This document shows, piece after piece, positions 47,517 to 58,519 of a DNA stretch of 64,000 nt. Positions within the stretch are counted from its first letter, which is position 1. Each line of letters begins with the position of its first letter. The stretch spans positions 48,260-112,259 of the forward strand of contig CAZJDM010000001.1 in NCBI GenBank assembly GCA_964544765.1, in the 5' to 3' direction. Source of the DNA: CAZJDM01 sp964544765 (GTDB taxonomy: Bacteria; Bdellovibrionota_B; Oligoflexia; CAYFLR01). A program made the translations under genes and the position numbers. The notes beneath the pieces were generated by a model. That model was given only the letters and a program-made list of their open reading frames with translations. It ran no database searches and was not told the DNA's origin.

Positions 47517-47661
47517 ATAGGCTACAAATATAATTGATAGCCTATGCCAAAATTTATCCTACCTACTATTAGCCCCTTGCTTTAAACAAGGGTCCCTTGG
47601 GGCCCTTGTAAGACCCTCCCTGTAAACCTAACTTGCTAATTATTAACACAATTAGCAAGTT
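47517..47661. ncRNA. Candidate structured RNA element
   Basis: In 145 bp there are an 8-bp stem (47517-47524 with 47538-47545), four short segments CCCTTG (47574-47579), CAAGGG (47587-47592), CCCTTG (47594-47599) and CCCTTG (47603-47608) that can pair in mutually exclusive ways, and a perfect 12-bp stem (47630-47641 with 47650-47661). The central part is far more GC-rich than its surroundings. It matches none of tmRNA, RNase P RNA, 4.5S RNA or tRNA by eye. Strand and function are unknown. Confidence 0.35.
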
Positions 47662-47898
47662 CAACTCATTTGCTCAATTGAACAGTCAAAATACCAAACT
47701 AAGAAAAATTTGCATTATAATAAATATCGAGGTAAAACAAGAGCAATTTAATTGGTTACGAGATTAGCTTTTAACTTGGATGAGCGGAACTTATGTATTT
47801 TGTTGTATTTTGTTGTAATTATTCTCAAGATTTTTCAATTATTACCGAATGTTAATTGTCTACATTATTTATTTTAATTTGAGTTATAGATAGTAATA

Positions 47899-48669
47899 AT
47901 GATCAAAATAATTTCATCCATAGGACACATAGGTGTTGGCTTTTTAGAGGAAATTGGAAGATATATAATTCTCATTTCAAATATAGTAAGAGGAATTCCC
48001 AAACCACCTTACCGTGTAAAAAGTTTTATAGAACAACTTGAGTTTTTCGGAAACAAATCCTTTATCATAATTTTTCTTTCAGGTTCTTTCACGGGAGCCG
48101 TATTTGGCTTACAATTAGGAACTATATTCGGCATATTTATGGCTGAAGGCTTGACTGGTGGAGCAGTTGGAATCTCTCTTGCCAGAGAATTATCTCCCGT
48201 CCTGACAGGACTTCTGGTTGCTGGTCGAGCTGGATCATCAGTTGCCACTGAAATTGGTTCCATGCGCGTAAGAGAACAAATTGATGCCTTAGAAATTATG
48301 GCTATCGATCCCATAAATTACTTAGTTATTCCCCGGATTCTAGCTTCAATTGTTATGTTACCTCTTCTAACCGGTTTATTCTCATTCATTGGAGTTTATG
48401 GTTCCTTTTTAGTGGGTAAATACATTATCGATATAGATGAGGCTGTTTTTTGGACGAAGTTAGAAGAACTTGTTTCAGAATCTGACCTCTGGAAAGGTCT
48501 TTTTAAGGCCGGTGTCTTTGGGTTTATCATTTCTAGCATTGGGTGTTTTCAGGGTTTAGGAGCTACCGGTGGTTCCGTAGGAGTTGGAAGAGCAACTACT
48601 AGAACCGTTGTATACTCTTCGATAGTAATTCTAGTAGCTGATTTTATAATAACTTATTTTCAAATGTAG
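47899..48669 (+). CDS. mlaE: MlaE-type ABC transporter permease (lipid asymmetry system)
   Basis: Inner-membrane permease of an MCE transporter that moves phospholipids between the membranes. The 256-residue protein has an amphipathic N-terminal helix and five or six membrane helices, with the family loop ELSPVLTGLLVAGRAGSSVATEIGSMRVREQIDALEIM and GLGATGGSVGVGRATTRTVV near the end; shorter pieces such as RAGSSVATEIGSM are diagnostic. It is followed five bases later by its ATPase and then by the MCE protein, the usual E-F-D order. Confidence 0.94.
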   Translation: MIKIISSIGHIGVGFLEEIGRYIILISNIVRGIPKPPYRVKSFIEQLEFFGNKSFIIIFLSGSFTGAVFGLQLGTIFGIFMAEGLTGGAVGISLARELSPVLTGLLVAGRAGSSVATEIGSMRVREQIDALEIMAIDPINYLVIPRILASIVMLPLLTGLFSFIGVYGSFLVGKYIIDIDEAVFWTKLEELVSESDLWKGLFKAGVFGFIISSIGCFQGLGATGGSVGVGRATTRTVVYSSIVILVADFIITYFQM

Positions 48670-48674
48670 GTTTT

Positions 48675-49424
48675 ATGATTTATTTTGAAAATATAACCAA
48701 ACAATTTAATGGTAATTATGTTTTAAAAAACTTCAATTTACATTGTAAAAAAGGAGAGGCCACCGTTGTTATTGGCCTAAGTGGTTCAGGTAAAAGTGTA
48801 GCCATTAAACACGCACTGGGTCTATTAAAACCAGACGCGGGAAGAGTAACTGTTGATGGCATAGAGGTAGGAAAGCTGTCTCACTATGAATTAACAACTT
48901 TTCGCAAAAGATTTGGAATGTGTTTTCAAGATGCGGCACTTTTTGATTATATGACTGTAGCTGAGAATATAAGTTTTCCGGTAAGAGAGCACACTAAAAA
49001 ATCAGAAGCAGAAATAGCCGATATAGTAGCCGAAAAACTTTCTCTGGTAGGAATGCCTGGAATAGAAAATAAGTTTCCTAGTGAACTTTCTGGAGGTATG
49101 AGAAAAAGGGTTGGGTTTGCAAGAGCCATAGTCATGGATCCTGAAATTTTGGTAATTGATGAACCAACAACGGGTTTGGATCCAATCATGATAGCGGTTA
49201 TCAATAACCTAATTAACCGTTTAAAAGAGAAATTGTCCGGACTAACCTGTTTAGTGATCTCCCACGAGTTAGCGACCATTTTTGATGTTTGTGACCGAAT
49301 AGCTATGCTTTATAAGGGAGAAATAGTTGAATATGGTTCCCCTGAAGAAATGAGAAACCCTAAAAATAAAATTGTACAACAATTTATAAATGGACAAGAA
49401 AAAGGCCCTATACATATTAACTAA
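48675..49424 (+). CDS. mlaF: MlaF-type ABC transporter ATPase
   Basis: Cytoplasmic ATPase powering the MlaE permease. Walker A is GLSGSGKSVAIKHALG, the signature is ELSGGMRKRVGFARAI, Walker B is LVIDEPTTGLDP, and the switch His is in LVISHELATIF. The length of 249 residues is typical; the C-terminal QQFINGQEKGPI tail resembles the MlaF segment that reaches over the partner subunit. Confidence 0.95.
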   Translation: MIYFENITKQFNGNYVLKNFNLHCKKGEATVVIGLSGSGKSVAIKHALGLLKPDAGRVTVDGIEVGKLSHYELTTFRKRFGMCFQDAALFDYMTVAENISFPVREHTKKSEAEIADIVAEKLSLVGMPGIENKFPSELSGGMRKRVGFARAIVMDPEILVIDEPTTGLDPIMIAVINNLINRLKEKLSGLTCLVISHELATIFDVCDRIAMLYKGEIVEYGSPEEMRNPKNKIVQQFINGQEKGPIHIN

Positions 49425-49456
49425 ATTTAAGAAAAATGTTGCAAGGTTGGTGATCC

Positions 49457-52065
<2,609 letters not shown>

Positions 52066-52100
52066 TAATTCATACATTATTTAATGAATGGAGCAAAACC

Positions 52101-52673
52101 ATGAGTTCTTCATCAATTATTAAATTTATGAGAAAAATCGGAGCTTTAAAAAGGCTTCCTCGTACCGGATGGAACATTGCCGGTATCAAGTCTTCTGAAA
52201 GTATTGCTGATCATTGCTTCGGCGTAACTATATTATCAATGCTGCTAGCTGACATTTTTAAGGAAACCGAATCAAAACTAGACACGGAAAAAGTGTTAAA
52301 AATGTCTATCATTCATGAGTTAGCTGAATCCCAAACTGGTGATATTCCTTCCCCTGTAAACAAATATATGCCTCATAACTCCAAATCTGTGACTGAATCA
52401 GCCATTATTGATCATCTGTTTAATTTGGTAGATTCTACTAACTTATCTTTAAAGCAAGTTTGGCAGGAACTAAAAAAGGGAAAGAGTCTAGAGGCCCAAA
52501 TTGTTTTAGCTGCAGACAAACTAGAAATGCTGATTCAAGCCTTGGATTATGAAAAAATTGGATATACCTGCCTCCAATCGTTTTGGGACGCCATGAAAAA
52601 GGATCCTATATTGAATGACATAGACATTTTTAAAAACATATTTGATGATTTACAAAATAATCGAAAGAAGTAG
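52101..52673 (+). CDS. HD-domain hydrolase (HDDC2/YfbR-like)
   Basis: A 190-residue HD-superfamily metal phosphohydrolase. The fold is shown by LPRTGWNIAGIKSSESIADHCFG (first His), SIIHELAESQTGDIPSP (His plus acidic residue) and AADKLEMLIQALDYEK (distal Asp). Relatives of this size remove phosphate from 5'-deoxynucleotides, a nucleotide-pool role; the substrate here is not shown. Second-motif HE in place of HD is seen in this subfamily. It follows tgt by 35 bp. Confidence 0.82.
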   Translation: MSSSSIIKFMRKIGALKRLPRTGWNIAGIKSSESIADHCFGVTILSMLLADIFKETESKLDTEKVLKMSIIHELAESQTGDIPSPVNKYMPHNSKSVTESAIIDHLFNLVDSTNLSLKQVWQELKKGKSLEAQIVLAADKLEMLIQALDYEKIGYTCLQSFWDAMKKDPILNDIDIFKNIFDDLQNNRKK

Positions 52674-52716
52674 CTCCAAATAAATCAGGTATTGTCATTA
52701 CTCATAGTCTTATCGA

Positions 52717-52745
52717 TTGACACAATTTATTAACAATATTATAAG
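52717..52745 (+). promoter_or_regulatory. Promoter for the yajC-secD-secF-recJ operon
   Basis: TTGACA (52717-52722) and TATAAG (52740-52745) are separated by exactly 17 bp, about 70 bp before the yajC start codon. AAGGAGG ten bases before the ATG supplies the ribosome-binding site. Confidence 0.75.
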
Positions 52746-52815
52746 AAATAACCTAGTTTTAGGTTGATAGAACTTTTCATTCGATTTTTTTAACAACCAA
52801 GGAGGTTTCTTTATA

Positions 52816-53184
52816 ATGAGTATCTTTAATTTTGCATTAACATCAACTACTTTGTTTGTCTTAACATCAACAGCTTGGGCTGCTGAACCAGCCAAGAATC
52901 CAAGCACTTTTGAGGTTTTGTATATTCCTCTAATAGCTTTTTTTGCAATTTTTTATTTTTTAATCATTAGACCACAAAGCAAAAGAGCCAAACAACAACA
53001 ACAATTGATCAACTCTCTTAAAAAAGGAGATGAAATTATTACCACAAGTGGTATTTATGGCACAATCACCGGGCTAACTGACACAGTAGCAACACTGGAA
53101 ATATCTAATAATGTAAAAATTAAACTACTAAGATCTAACATTGCGGGACTAGCGGAAACCAATCCCCCTTCAAAATCAAAATAA
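52816..53184 (+). CDS. yajC: Preprotein translocase subunit YajC
   Basis: Small bitopic accessory of the SecDF complex. A hydrophobic N-terminal segment (about 5-22, ending in a signal-like AWAA), a second helix at about 37-53 (IPLIAFFAIFYFLIIRPQSKR) and the cytoplasmic family core KKGDEIITTSGIYGTITGL. RPQSKR after the helix is a YajC hallmark. The length of 122 residues is normal; the Sec operon context confirms the call. Confidence 0.94.
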   Translation: MSIFNFALTSTTLFVLTSTAWAAEPAKNPSTFEVLYIPLIAFFAIFYFLIIRPQSKRAKQQQQLINSLKKGDEIITTSGIYGTITGLTDTVATLEISNNVKIKLLRSNIAGLAETNPPSKSK

Positions 53185-53276
53185 GAACCCTTTTTATCTT
53201 TGATACATCTTTATCTTGTGATAATATGGGGCGTTTTTGAAAGTGCCTGGAATTATTGGCTTAAAGGAGCATTATC

Positions 53277-54995
53277 ATGGTTTCAAATTGGTGGTGGCGA
53301 TTTTCAACTTATATCTTCTTTGTTATTTTTGCTTTTCTTTTTATATTTCCCTCAATTGGTGTCTATAATAAACTACCCAAAACCTTACAAAACATCTTCC
53401 CCTCTAAGTCCATCAATCTTGGTTTGGATTTAAAAGGAGGAATGCATTTATTATTAGAGGTCGATACTAGAAAAGCCTTGCAAACTTCTTTAGAAATACA
53501 AGGGAGATACTTTCAAGATGAGGCTAAAAAACAAAAACTACCGGTGGCAGAAACTAAAAGTATTGAAGAAGATCTCACCTTTCATGTAACGTTGTCTGAC
53601 ACTTTTAAATTAAATGAAATTAAAAAGCTGGCCAGCAAATATATGCAGTATTTGATTTATTCCCACACCATTAACCAAGAAGAAAAAACTATCTTGGTTT
53701 ACAAATTTAGGGATGAAGCTGTTACCAGTATTGCTAACCGAACCCTAGAACAATCGTTAGATACTATCCGAAATAGGGTTGATGCCTTTGGCGTAGCTGA
53801 GCCTTCTATTCAAAAACAAGGATCTAATCGAATTGTAGTTCAACTTCCTGGCCTAAAGGATCCTGAAAGAGCAAAAAAGTTAATTGGGAAGACCGCTCAG
53901 CTAGTATTTATGATGGTCGATTCTTCCAAGGGTCCTAATGAATTGAACGAACTGATCAATACAGCTAGGCAGAAACTCAAAATAGACCAGAAAGATTATT
54001 CCCCAGAAGCTCTAAAAAAGATAAATGCTGAATTAAAGGGCAAATTACCCGAAAATAGAGTTATTCGTTTTGAAAAGAAAATTGACGAATTATCTAACAA
54101 AGTTATTTCCGCCACACCTCATTTATTGGAAGATAAAATTTATGTCACTGGAGATATGATCGAAAACACCTTTGTAAGTGCCCCTCAAGATAGTTTTCTG
54201 GAACCTCCGAGTGTAAGTCTATTATTTAATCATAAGGGAGCTAAAAGTTTTGCTTCAGTTACCGGCGACAATGTTGGTAAAAATCTGGCTATAGTGTTGG
54301 ATGATGTAGTTAAATCTGCCCCAGTGATCAAAGAAAGAATCTCTGGCGGTAACGCTCAAATAACCATGGGTAGTACTTCTGCTGGTTCACTAAAAGACGC
54401 CGAAGACTTAGCCCTTATTTTAAAAGCTGGAGCCCTGCCAGCGCCCATTAAGATCTTAGAAGAAAGATCAGTGGGACCCTCTTTAGGAGAAGACTCTATC
54501 GCCAAGGGTAAAACAGCCATTATTTGGGGGTTGTTACTGATTGTCATTTTTATGTTTATTACCTATCGAGGTCAAGGTCTTGTTGCTAATTTCGCTGTAG
54601 GAATGAATCTAGTATTTATTTTGGCCATCTTAAGCTCTCTACAAGCTACTCTCACCTTACCTGGTATCGCTGGGATCGCGTTGACGGTGGGAATGGCTGT
54701 TGATTGTAATATTATTATTAATGAACGAATAAAAGAAGAGTTAAGAATAGGTAAAACTCTTAAAGCCGCAGTATTATCTGGGTTTGAAAATTCGTATAGC
54801 GCCATTTTTGATGCGAATATCACTACTTTCTTTGCCGCTTTTATTCTGCTTCAATATGGTTCTGGTCCTATCAAAGGATTTGCCATTACATTGTTAATAG
54901 GTATTATTTCAACCCTTTTTACAAGTTATTTTGGCACCAAGATATTTATGGAGTACATAGCCAACTCACGTTTATCTAAACTGGTTCAAGCATAA
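53277..54995 (+). CDS. secD: Protein translocase subunit SecD
   Basis: RND-family membrane protein that uses the proton gradient to finish export of proteins through SecYEG. The N-terminal helix, the head motif LGLDLKGGMHLLLEVD, NRVDAFGVAEPSIQKQG, LPGLKDPERAKKLIGKTA, LKAGALPAPIKILEERSVGP and the membrane block TVGMAVDCNIIINERIKEEL are present. The length of 572 residues is normal for a SecD separate from SecF. The ATG at 53277 follows AAAGGAG. Confidence 0.96.
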   Translation: MVSNWWWRFSTYIFFVIFAFLFIFPSIGVYNKLPKTLQNIFPSKSINLGLDLKGGMHLLLEVDTRKALQTSLEIQGRYFQDEAKKQKLPVAETKSIEEDLTFHVTLSDTFKLNEIKKLASKYMQYLIYSHTINQEEKTILVYKFRDEAVTSIANRTLEQSLDTIRNRVDAFGVAEPSIQKQGSNRIVVQLPGLKDPERAKKLIGKTAQLVFMMVDSSKGPNELNELINTARQKLKIDQKDYSPEALKKINAELKGKLPENRVIRFEKKIDELSNKVISATPHLLEDKIYVTGDMIENTFVSAPQDSFLEPPSVSLLFNHKGAKSFASVTGDNVGKNLAIVLDDVVKSAPVIKERISGGNAQITMGSTSAGSLKDAEDLALILKAGALPAPIKILEERSVGPSLGEDSIAKGKTAIIWGLLLIVIFMFITYRGQGLVANFAVGMNLVFILAILSSLQATLTLPGIAGIALTVGMAVDCNIIINERIKEELRIGKTLKAAVLSGFENSYSAIFDANITTFFAAFILLQYGSGPIKGFAITLLIGIISTLFTSYFGTKIFMEYIANSRLSKLVQA

Positions 54996-55012
54996 TAAGG
55001 AGAATTGAGCAA

Positions 55013-55927
55013 ATGGAAACACGATTTAATATTAATTTCATGCGTTATTGGAAAGTATTTATTAGCATATCGGCTCTTATCATTCTCCTTTCATGGACTT
55101 TAATTGGGGTCCGCGGCTTAAAATACGGAATTGATTTCGCTGGAGGAACCAATGTTCTTTTAACATTGAAAGGTATTGAAGGTATTGAACAAGTAAGAGA
55201 ACTCTCCACTACGATTAGTCCCTCTGCGGAAGTTCAAACCTTTGGAACTAAAGATCAGAGCGGTTACCTAATTTCTATCAAGAATGAAAAAGAAGAGTCA
55301 CAAGAAAAAGGGGACCGTATTTCGAAAAAACTTATTAATGCTTTCAACGAAAAATTAGGAACAAAGAATGTCGTTGTCTTACAAGTTGACACAGTTGGTT
55401 CTAAAATAGGAAAAGAGTTCAAAGAAAACGGTCTCATTTCGATTGTTTTAGCTTTGTTTGTTATTTTAATTTACATTGCTTTTCGTTTTCACATTAACTT
55501 CTCTCCAGGTGCAGTTGTCTGTCTGATTCATGATGTAAGTATAACAGCGGGTCTTTTCTGTTTAATTGAAAAAGAGTTCAATTTAGCTATAATTGCGGCT
55601 CTTCTAACCATTGTAGGGTACTCATTGAACGATACCATTGTTGTTTATGACCGTATCCGCGAAATTATACAAAAATTTGCCAAAAAGAAAGAAATTGAAG
55701 AATTATTAAATATGGGGATAAATCAAACCCTGTCTCGAACCCTTCTTACTTCTATAACCACTCTCATGACTACCCTTTGTTTGTATTTCTTAGGCAGCGG
55801 TTTGATCAAGGACTTTGCTTTAGCTTTATCTATTGGTGTAATTATTGGAACATACTCTTCTATTTACATAGCTAGTCCTTTTATTATTATCTATGAAAAG
55901 ATCTTTAATAAGAAACAAAATGCATAA
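55013..55927 (+). CDS. secF: Protein translocase subunit SecF
   Basis: Partner of SecD. Six membrane helices; the N-terminal LKYGIDFAGGTNVLLTL, the AFRFHINFSPGAVVCLIHDV block and VGYSLNDTIVVYDRIREI, all SecF hallmarks, then NQTLSRTLLTSITTLMTTL. The length of 304 residues is normal. It lies 17 bp after secD. The recJ start codon lies inside its last codons. Confidence 0.96.
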   Translation: METRFNINFMRYWKVFISISALIILLSWTLIGVRGLKYGIDFAGGTNVLLTLKGIEGIEQVRELSTTISPSAEVQTFGTKDQSGYLISIKNEKEESQEKGDRISKKLINAFNEKLGTKNVVVLQVDTVGSKIGKEFKENGLISIVLALFVILIYIAFRFHINFSPGAVVCLIHDVSITAGLFCLIEKEFNLAIIAALLTIVGYSLNDTIVVYDRIREIIQKFAKKKEIEELLNMGINQTLSRTLLTSITTLMTTLCLYFLGSGLIKDFALALSIGVIIGTYSSIYIASPFIIIYEKIFNKKQNA

Positions 55928-58490
55928 AACCTGGAAAATACATTCATCTGAAATAACTCCCAAAGCGCTAGATATTGCTAAGCGCTTTTCATTGACACCT
56001 ATTGTCTCTCAAATTCTAGTTAATCAGGATTTTGATACCGATGAAAAGATCAAATCTTTTTTAAACCCATCTCTAAGTGACCTTCCAAAACCAGATTCTT
56101 TATGTAATATTGACCCAGCAGTTAACCGAATCATTGAGGCCATTGACAAAAAAGAAGTTATTGCTATTTATGGAGATTATGATGTCGATGGGATTACCAG
56201 TACATCTTTATTAAATCAATTTTTCCAAGATCTACAAATTAAAACAGCCCCTTACGTGCCTGACAGACTAAAAGAAGGTTATGGAATAAAAAGATCTGGG
56301 ATTCAGTATCTAAAGACCAAAAAAGTGAGCTTAATAATCACTGTTGACAACGGAATATCAGCTATAGACGCTATTGATTATGCTAACGAAGTAGGAATTG
56401 ATGTTATTGTTACCGATCACCATGAACCAATAGATGATAATCAACTACCTAAAGCTTATGCTTTAATTAACCCTAAGCTCAGCAACTGTAATTTTCCTGA
56501 AAAGTCTTTAGCCGGTGTAGGAATCGCCTTTTATTTAATCATTTATTTAAGAAAAGTATTACAAGAAAAAGGTTTTTTCGATAATCAAATACCTTATCCG
56601 AATCTAAAAAACTATTTAGATTACGTTGCTCTAGGAACAGTTGCCGATCAAGTTCCTTTAACCGGTGCTAACCGTATTTTAGCTTCTCAAGGATTGGATG
56701 TTTTGTCTTCTTCTAGCCGCGCAGGATTAAGAGCTTTATCTCAAATCTGCTCTTGTCCGGCAGAGTTATCATCGTGGGATGTGGGCTTTAAAATGGCTCC
56801 CAGAATAAACGCTGTTGGCAGGTTAGGATCCCCACAAAAAGCCTTTGCTTTACTTAATACTCACGATACACTTGAAGCTCAAAGTTTAGCTCAAGATTTG
56901 GACCAGGTAAATACCAAAAGAAAAAAGATTCAAGAAGAAATATTCCAAGAGGCAGATATTATAGCTGGTGAGTCTTACTCTGAATCACGCAGCTTAGTAT
57001 TATTCCGCCCTCATTGGCACATAGGAGTTGTTGGCATAGTCGCCGCGAGATTATGCGAAAAGTACAATAAACCGACCATTTTACTAGGAAGATATTCTTC
57101 TGATAATATCTGTAAAGGATCTGGTCGAAGCATACCCAGCTTCAATATTGTAAAAGGAATTTCTAAGGGCAGTCAGTTTGTAAGAAAATTTGGAGGACAT
57201 GCCATGGCAGCAGGGATAGAAATAGAAGAAAACCAATTGGATAGTTTTCGCCAAATATTTGAAGATTCTGTAATAGAAACAATCAAAGACAGCTTTAGTG
57301 AACAAACTTTACCAATTGACTTCCAGTTAGAGCTGGACCAAATTTCACTAAAATTGATAGAGGATCTTAAAAAGTTGGGTCCCTTTGGCAATAACAATAC
57401 TGAACCAGTCTTTTGTGCTAACAACTTGGATGTTGTTTCCTCCACTATTATTAAAAACAATCACGCTAAATTAACCTTAGCTAGTAATAATTCTTGTCAT
57501 GAAGCCATCTGGTTCAATCCAGCAGATAAAATAGAAATTTCTAAATTAAAAACCATTACCAAAGCTGATATTGCCTTCATTCCCAAAATAAATTCCTGGC
57601 AAAATCGTAAATCTATCTCTCTACAAATACTGGACCTAAAACCTGTGGTCTGCCTTTTATTTTTATTGCTGTTTTCTATTTTCTTTTCTTCTACTTCCTT
57701 ATTGGCTGCAGATAACTCCATCTCTATGGTTGACACAAGAACTATCGCTTTACTAAATTCTTCATCCGCTTTTTCTTCAGAAGGTTCAAGTAACGATATC
57801 AATCCAGCGGGAGCAATCTTACTTCCATTTTACCGGTTATCAGCGGCAATCACTTCCCCTGGAAAGAATAATAACTACTACAACGTTACGGTAACAGATG
57901 CTAAAACTTCTCCTCTTGGAGGATCAATATCTTTTAACCATCTTTATGATAATGAGGATCTTTCCGCCTACACTATCAATCTCTCTTTAGCTAGTTTCTA
58001 TATACCCAAGGTTCTATCTATGGGGATAAATGGCTATTACTTGTACTACGACAATGAACTAGCCGAAGAAAAAATCAAAAACTATAATGGATCTATCGGT
58101 TTTATATTTTTCCCTTTGCCCAACTATTCTTTAGCAGTGACAGCCAAAAACGTTTTAAATAACAATACTAGAGATATATATGACCGAACCTACATCTTTG
58201 GTTTATCCGGATTAATAGGAGCTCAACTTAGAGTCTATCTTGATTATTATCAGAAAAACTTAAAAGTAGAAGATTCAACTTATTATTCTGCGGCTGGTAT
58301 CGAAGCCCTACTAAAAAAGAATTTCACTATATATACTTCCTACGGTACCTATAATGTAAAAAAGCGGGGTTTTTTAGCCGGAGGAGCTCGCTTACTCCTA
58401 GAAAGAGCTACTATTTTTTATGCCTTTCAACAACAAGGATATTTATTTGACAATGATACTCATTCATTAAAGCTAACTTTTGATTTTTAA
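55920..58490 (+). CDS. recJ: RecJ exonuclease read through into a barrel-like exported protein
   Basis: Residues 1-575 are RecJ, the 5'-3' single-strand DNA exonuclease: YGDYDVDGITST, ITVDNGISA, VTDHHEP (the DHH), GTVADQVPLTGANR, HIGVVGIVAARL and GGHAMAAG, then the OB-like C-domain ending SLQILDLKP. With no stop, residues 576-856 continue as a signal-peptide-like segment (VCLLFLLLFSIFFSSTSLLAA) and about 250 residues of alternating beta-strand ending LKLTFDF, like an outer-membrane barrel with a C-terminal Phe. A GTG at 57645 is the only common start codon at the junction. Two products from one frame, a true fusion, or a lost stop are all possible. The ATG at 55920 fits RecJ N-termini better than 55893. 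Confidence 0.9.
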   Translation: MHKTWKIHSSEITPKALDIAKRFSLTPIVSQILVNQDFDTDEKIKSFLNPSLSDLPKPDSLCNIDPAVNRIIEAIDKKEVIAIYGDYDVDGITSTSLLNQFFQDLQIKTAPYVPDRLKEGYGIKRSGIQYLKTKKVSLIITVDNGISAIDAIDYANEVGIDVIVTDHHEPIDDNQLPKAYALINPKLSNCNFPEKSLAGVGIAFYLIIYLRKVLQEKGFFDNQIPYPNLKNYLDYVALGTVADQVPLTGANRILASQGLDVLSSSSRAGLRALSQICSCPAELSSWDVGFKMAPRINAVGRLGSPQKAFALLNTHDTLEAQSLAQDLDQVNTKRKKIQEEIFQEADIIAGESYSESRSLVLFRPHWHIGVVGIVAARLCEKYNKPTILLGRYSSDNICKGSGRSIPSFNIVKGISKGSQFVRKFGGHAMAAGIEIEENQLDSFRQIFEDSVIETIKDSFSEQTLPIDFQLELDQISLKLIEDLKKLGPFGNNNTEPVFCANNLDVVSSTIIKNNHAKLTLASNNSCHEAIWFNPADKIEISKLKTITKADIAFIPKINSWQNRKSISLQILDLKPVVCLLFLLLFSIFFSSTSLLAADNSISMVDTRTIALLNSSSAFSSEGSSNDINPAGAILLPFYRLSAAITSPGKNNNYYNVTVTDAKTSPLGGSISFNHLYDNEDLSAYTINLSLASFYIPKVLSMGINGYYLYYDNELAEEKIKNYNGSIGFIFFPLPNYSLAVTAKNVLNNNTRDIYDRTYIFGLSGLIGAQLRVYLDYYQKNLKVEDSTYYSAAGIEALLKKNFTIYTSYGTYNVKKRGFLAGGARLLLERATIFYAFQQQGYLFDNDTHSLKLTFDF
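57645..58490 (+). CDS. Possible separate outer-membrane barrel protein nested in frame with recJ
   Basis: If translation starts at the in-frame GTG at 57645, the product is 281 residues: a 20-residue hydrophobic segment ending SSTSLLAADN (plausible signal-peptidase site), then LNSSSAFSSEGSSNDINPAGAI, resembling the start of FadL- or UPF0164-like outer-membrane proteins, then amphipathic strands and a terminal Phe. The n-region would lack positive charge, and no Shine-Dalgarno is visible, both arguments against an ordinary gene start. It is listed separately because a cytoplasmic nuclease and an exported barrel should not function as one chain. Confidence 0.4.
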   Translation: MVCLLFLLLFSIFFSSTSLLAADNSISMVDTRTIALLNSSSAFSSEGSSNDINPAGAILLPFYRLSAAITSPGKNNNYYNVTVTDAKTSPLGGSISFNHLYDNEDLSAYTINLSLASFYIPKVLSMGINGYYLYYDNELAEEKIKNYNGSIGFIFFPLPNYSLAVTAKNVLNNNTRDIYDRTYIFGLSGLIGAQLRVYLDYYQKNLKVEDSTYYSAAGIEALLKKNFTIYTSYGTYNVKKRGFLAGGARLLLERATIFYAFQQQGYLFDNDTHSLKLTFDF

Positions 58491-58519
58491 ATTTTAATTA
58501 AGAATATAATGGAGATCTT

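Larger units (their letters stand above)
47129..47898. other. 770-bp gene-free region with several strong dyads
   Basis: No credible coding frame was found on either strand. The region holds a 28-bp dyad (47312-47339), a stem at 47517-47545, a cluster of alternating CCCTTG/CAAGGG segments (47574-47608), a 12-bp stem (47630-47661) and a 10-bp direct repeat GTATTTTGTT at 47795-47814. It separates the divergent NAGPA-like gene and mlaE and so must contain their promoters; it may also encode a structured RNA. Confidence 0.6.

Noticed and set aside
47517..47661. Structured region as tmRNA, RNase P RNA, 4.5S RNA or tRNA
   Set aside because: None of the conserved sequence blocks or the cloverleaf of these RNAs could be found.
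53200..53433. 77-codon plus-strand frame before and within secD
   Set aside because: Runs out of frame into the secD start, which has a good ribosome-binding site and family motifs.
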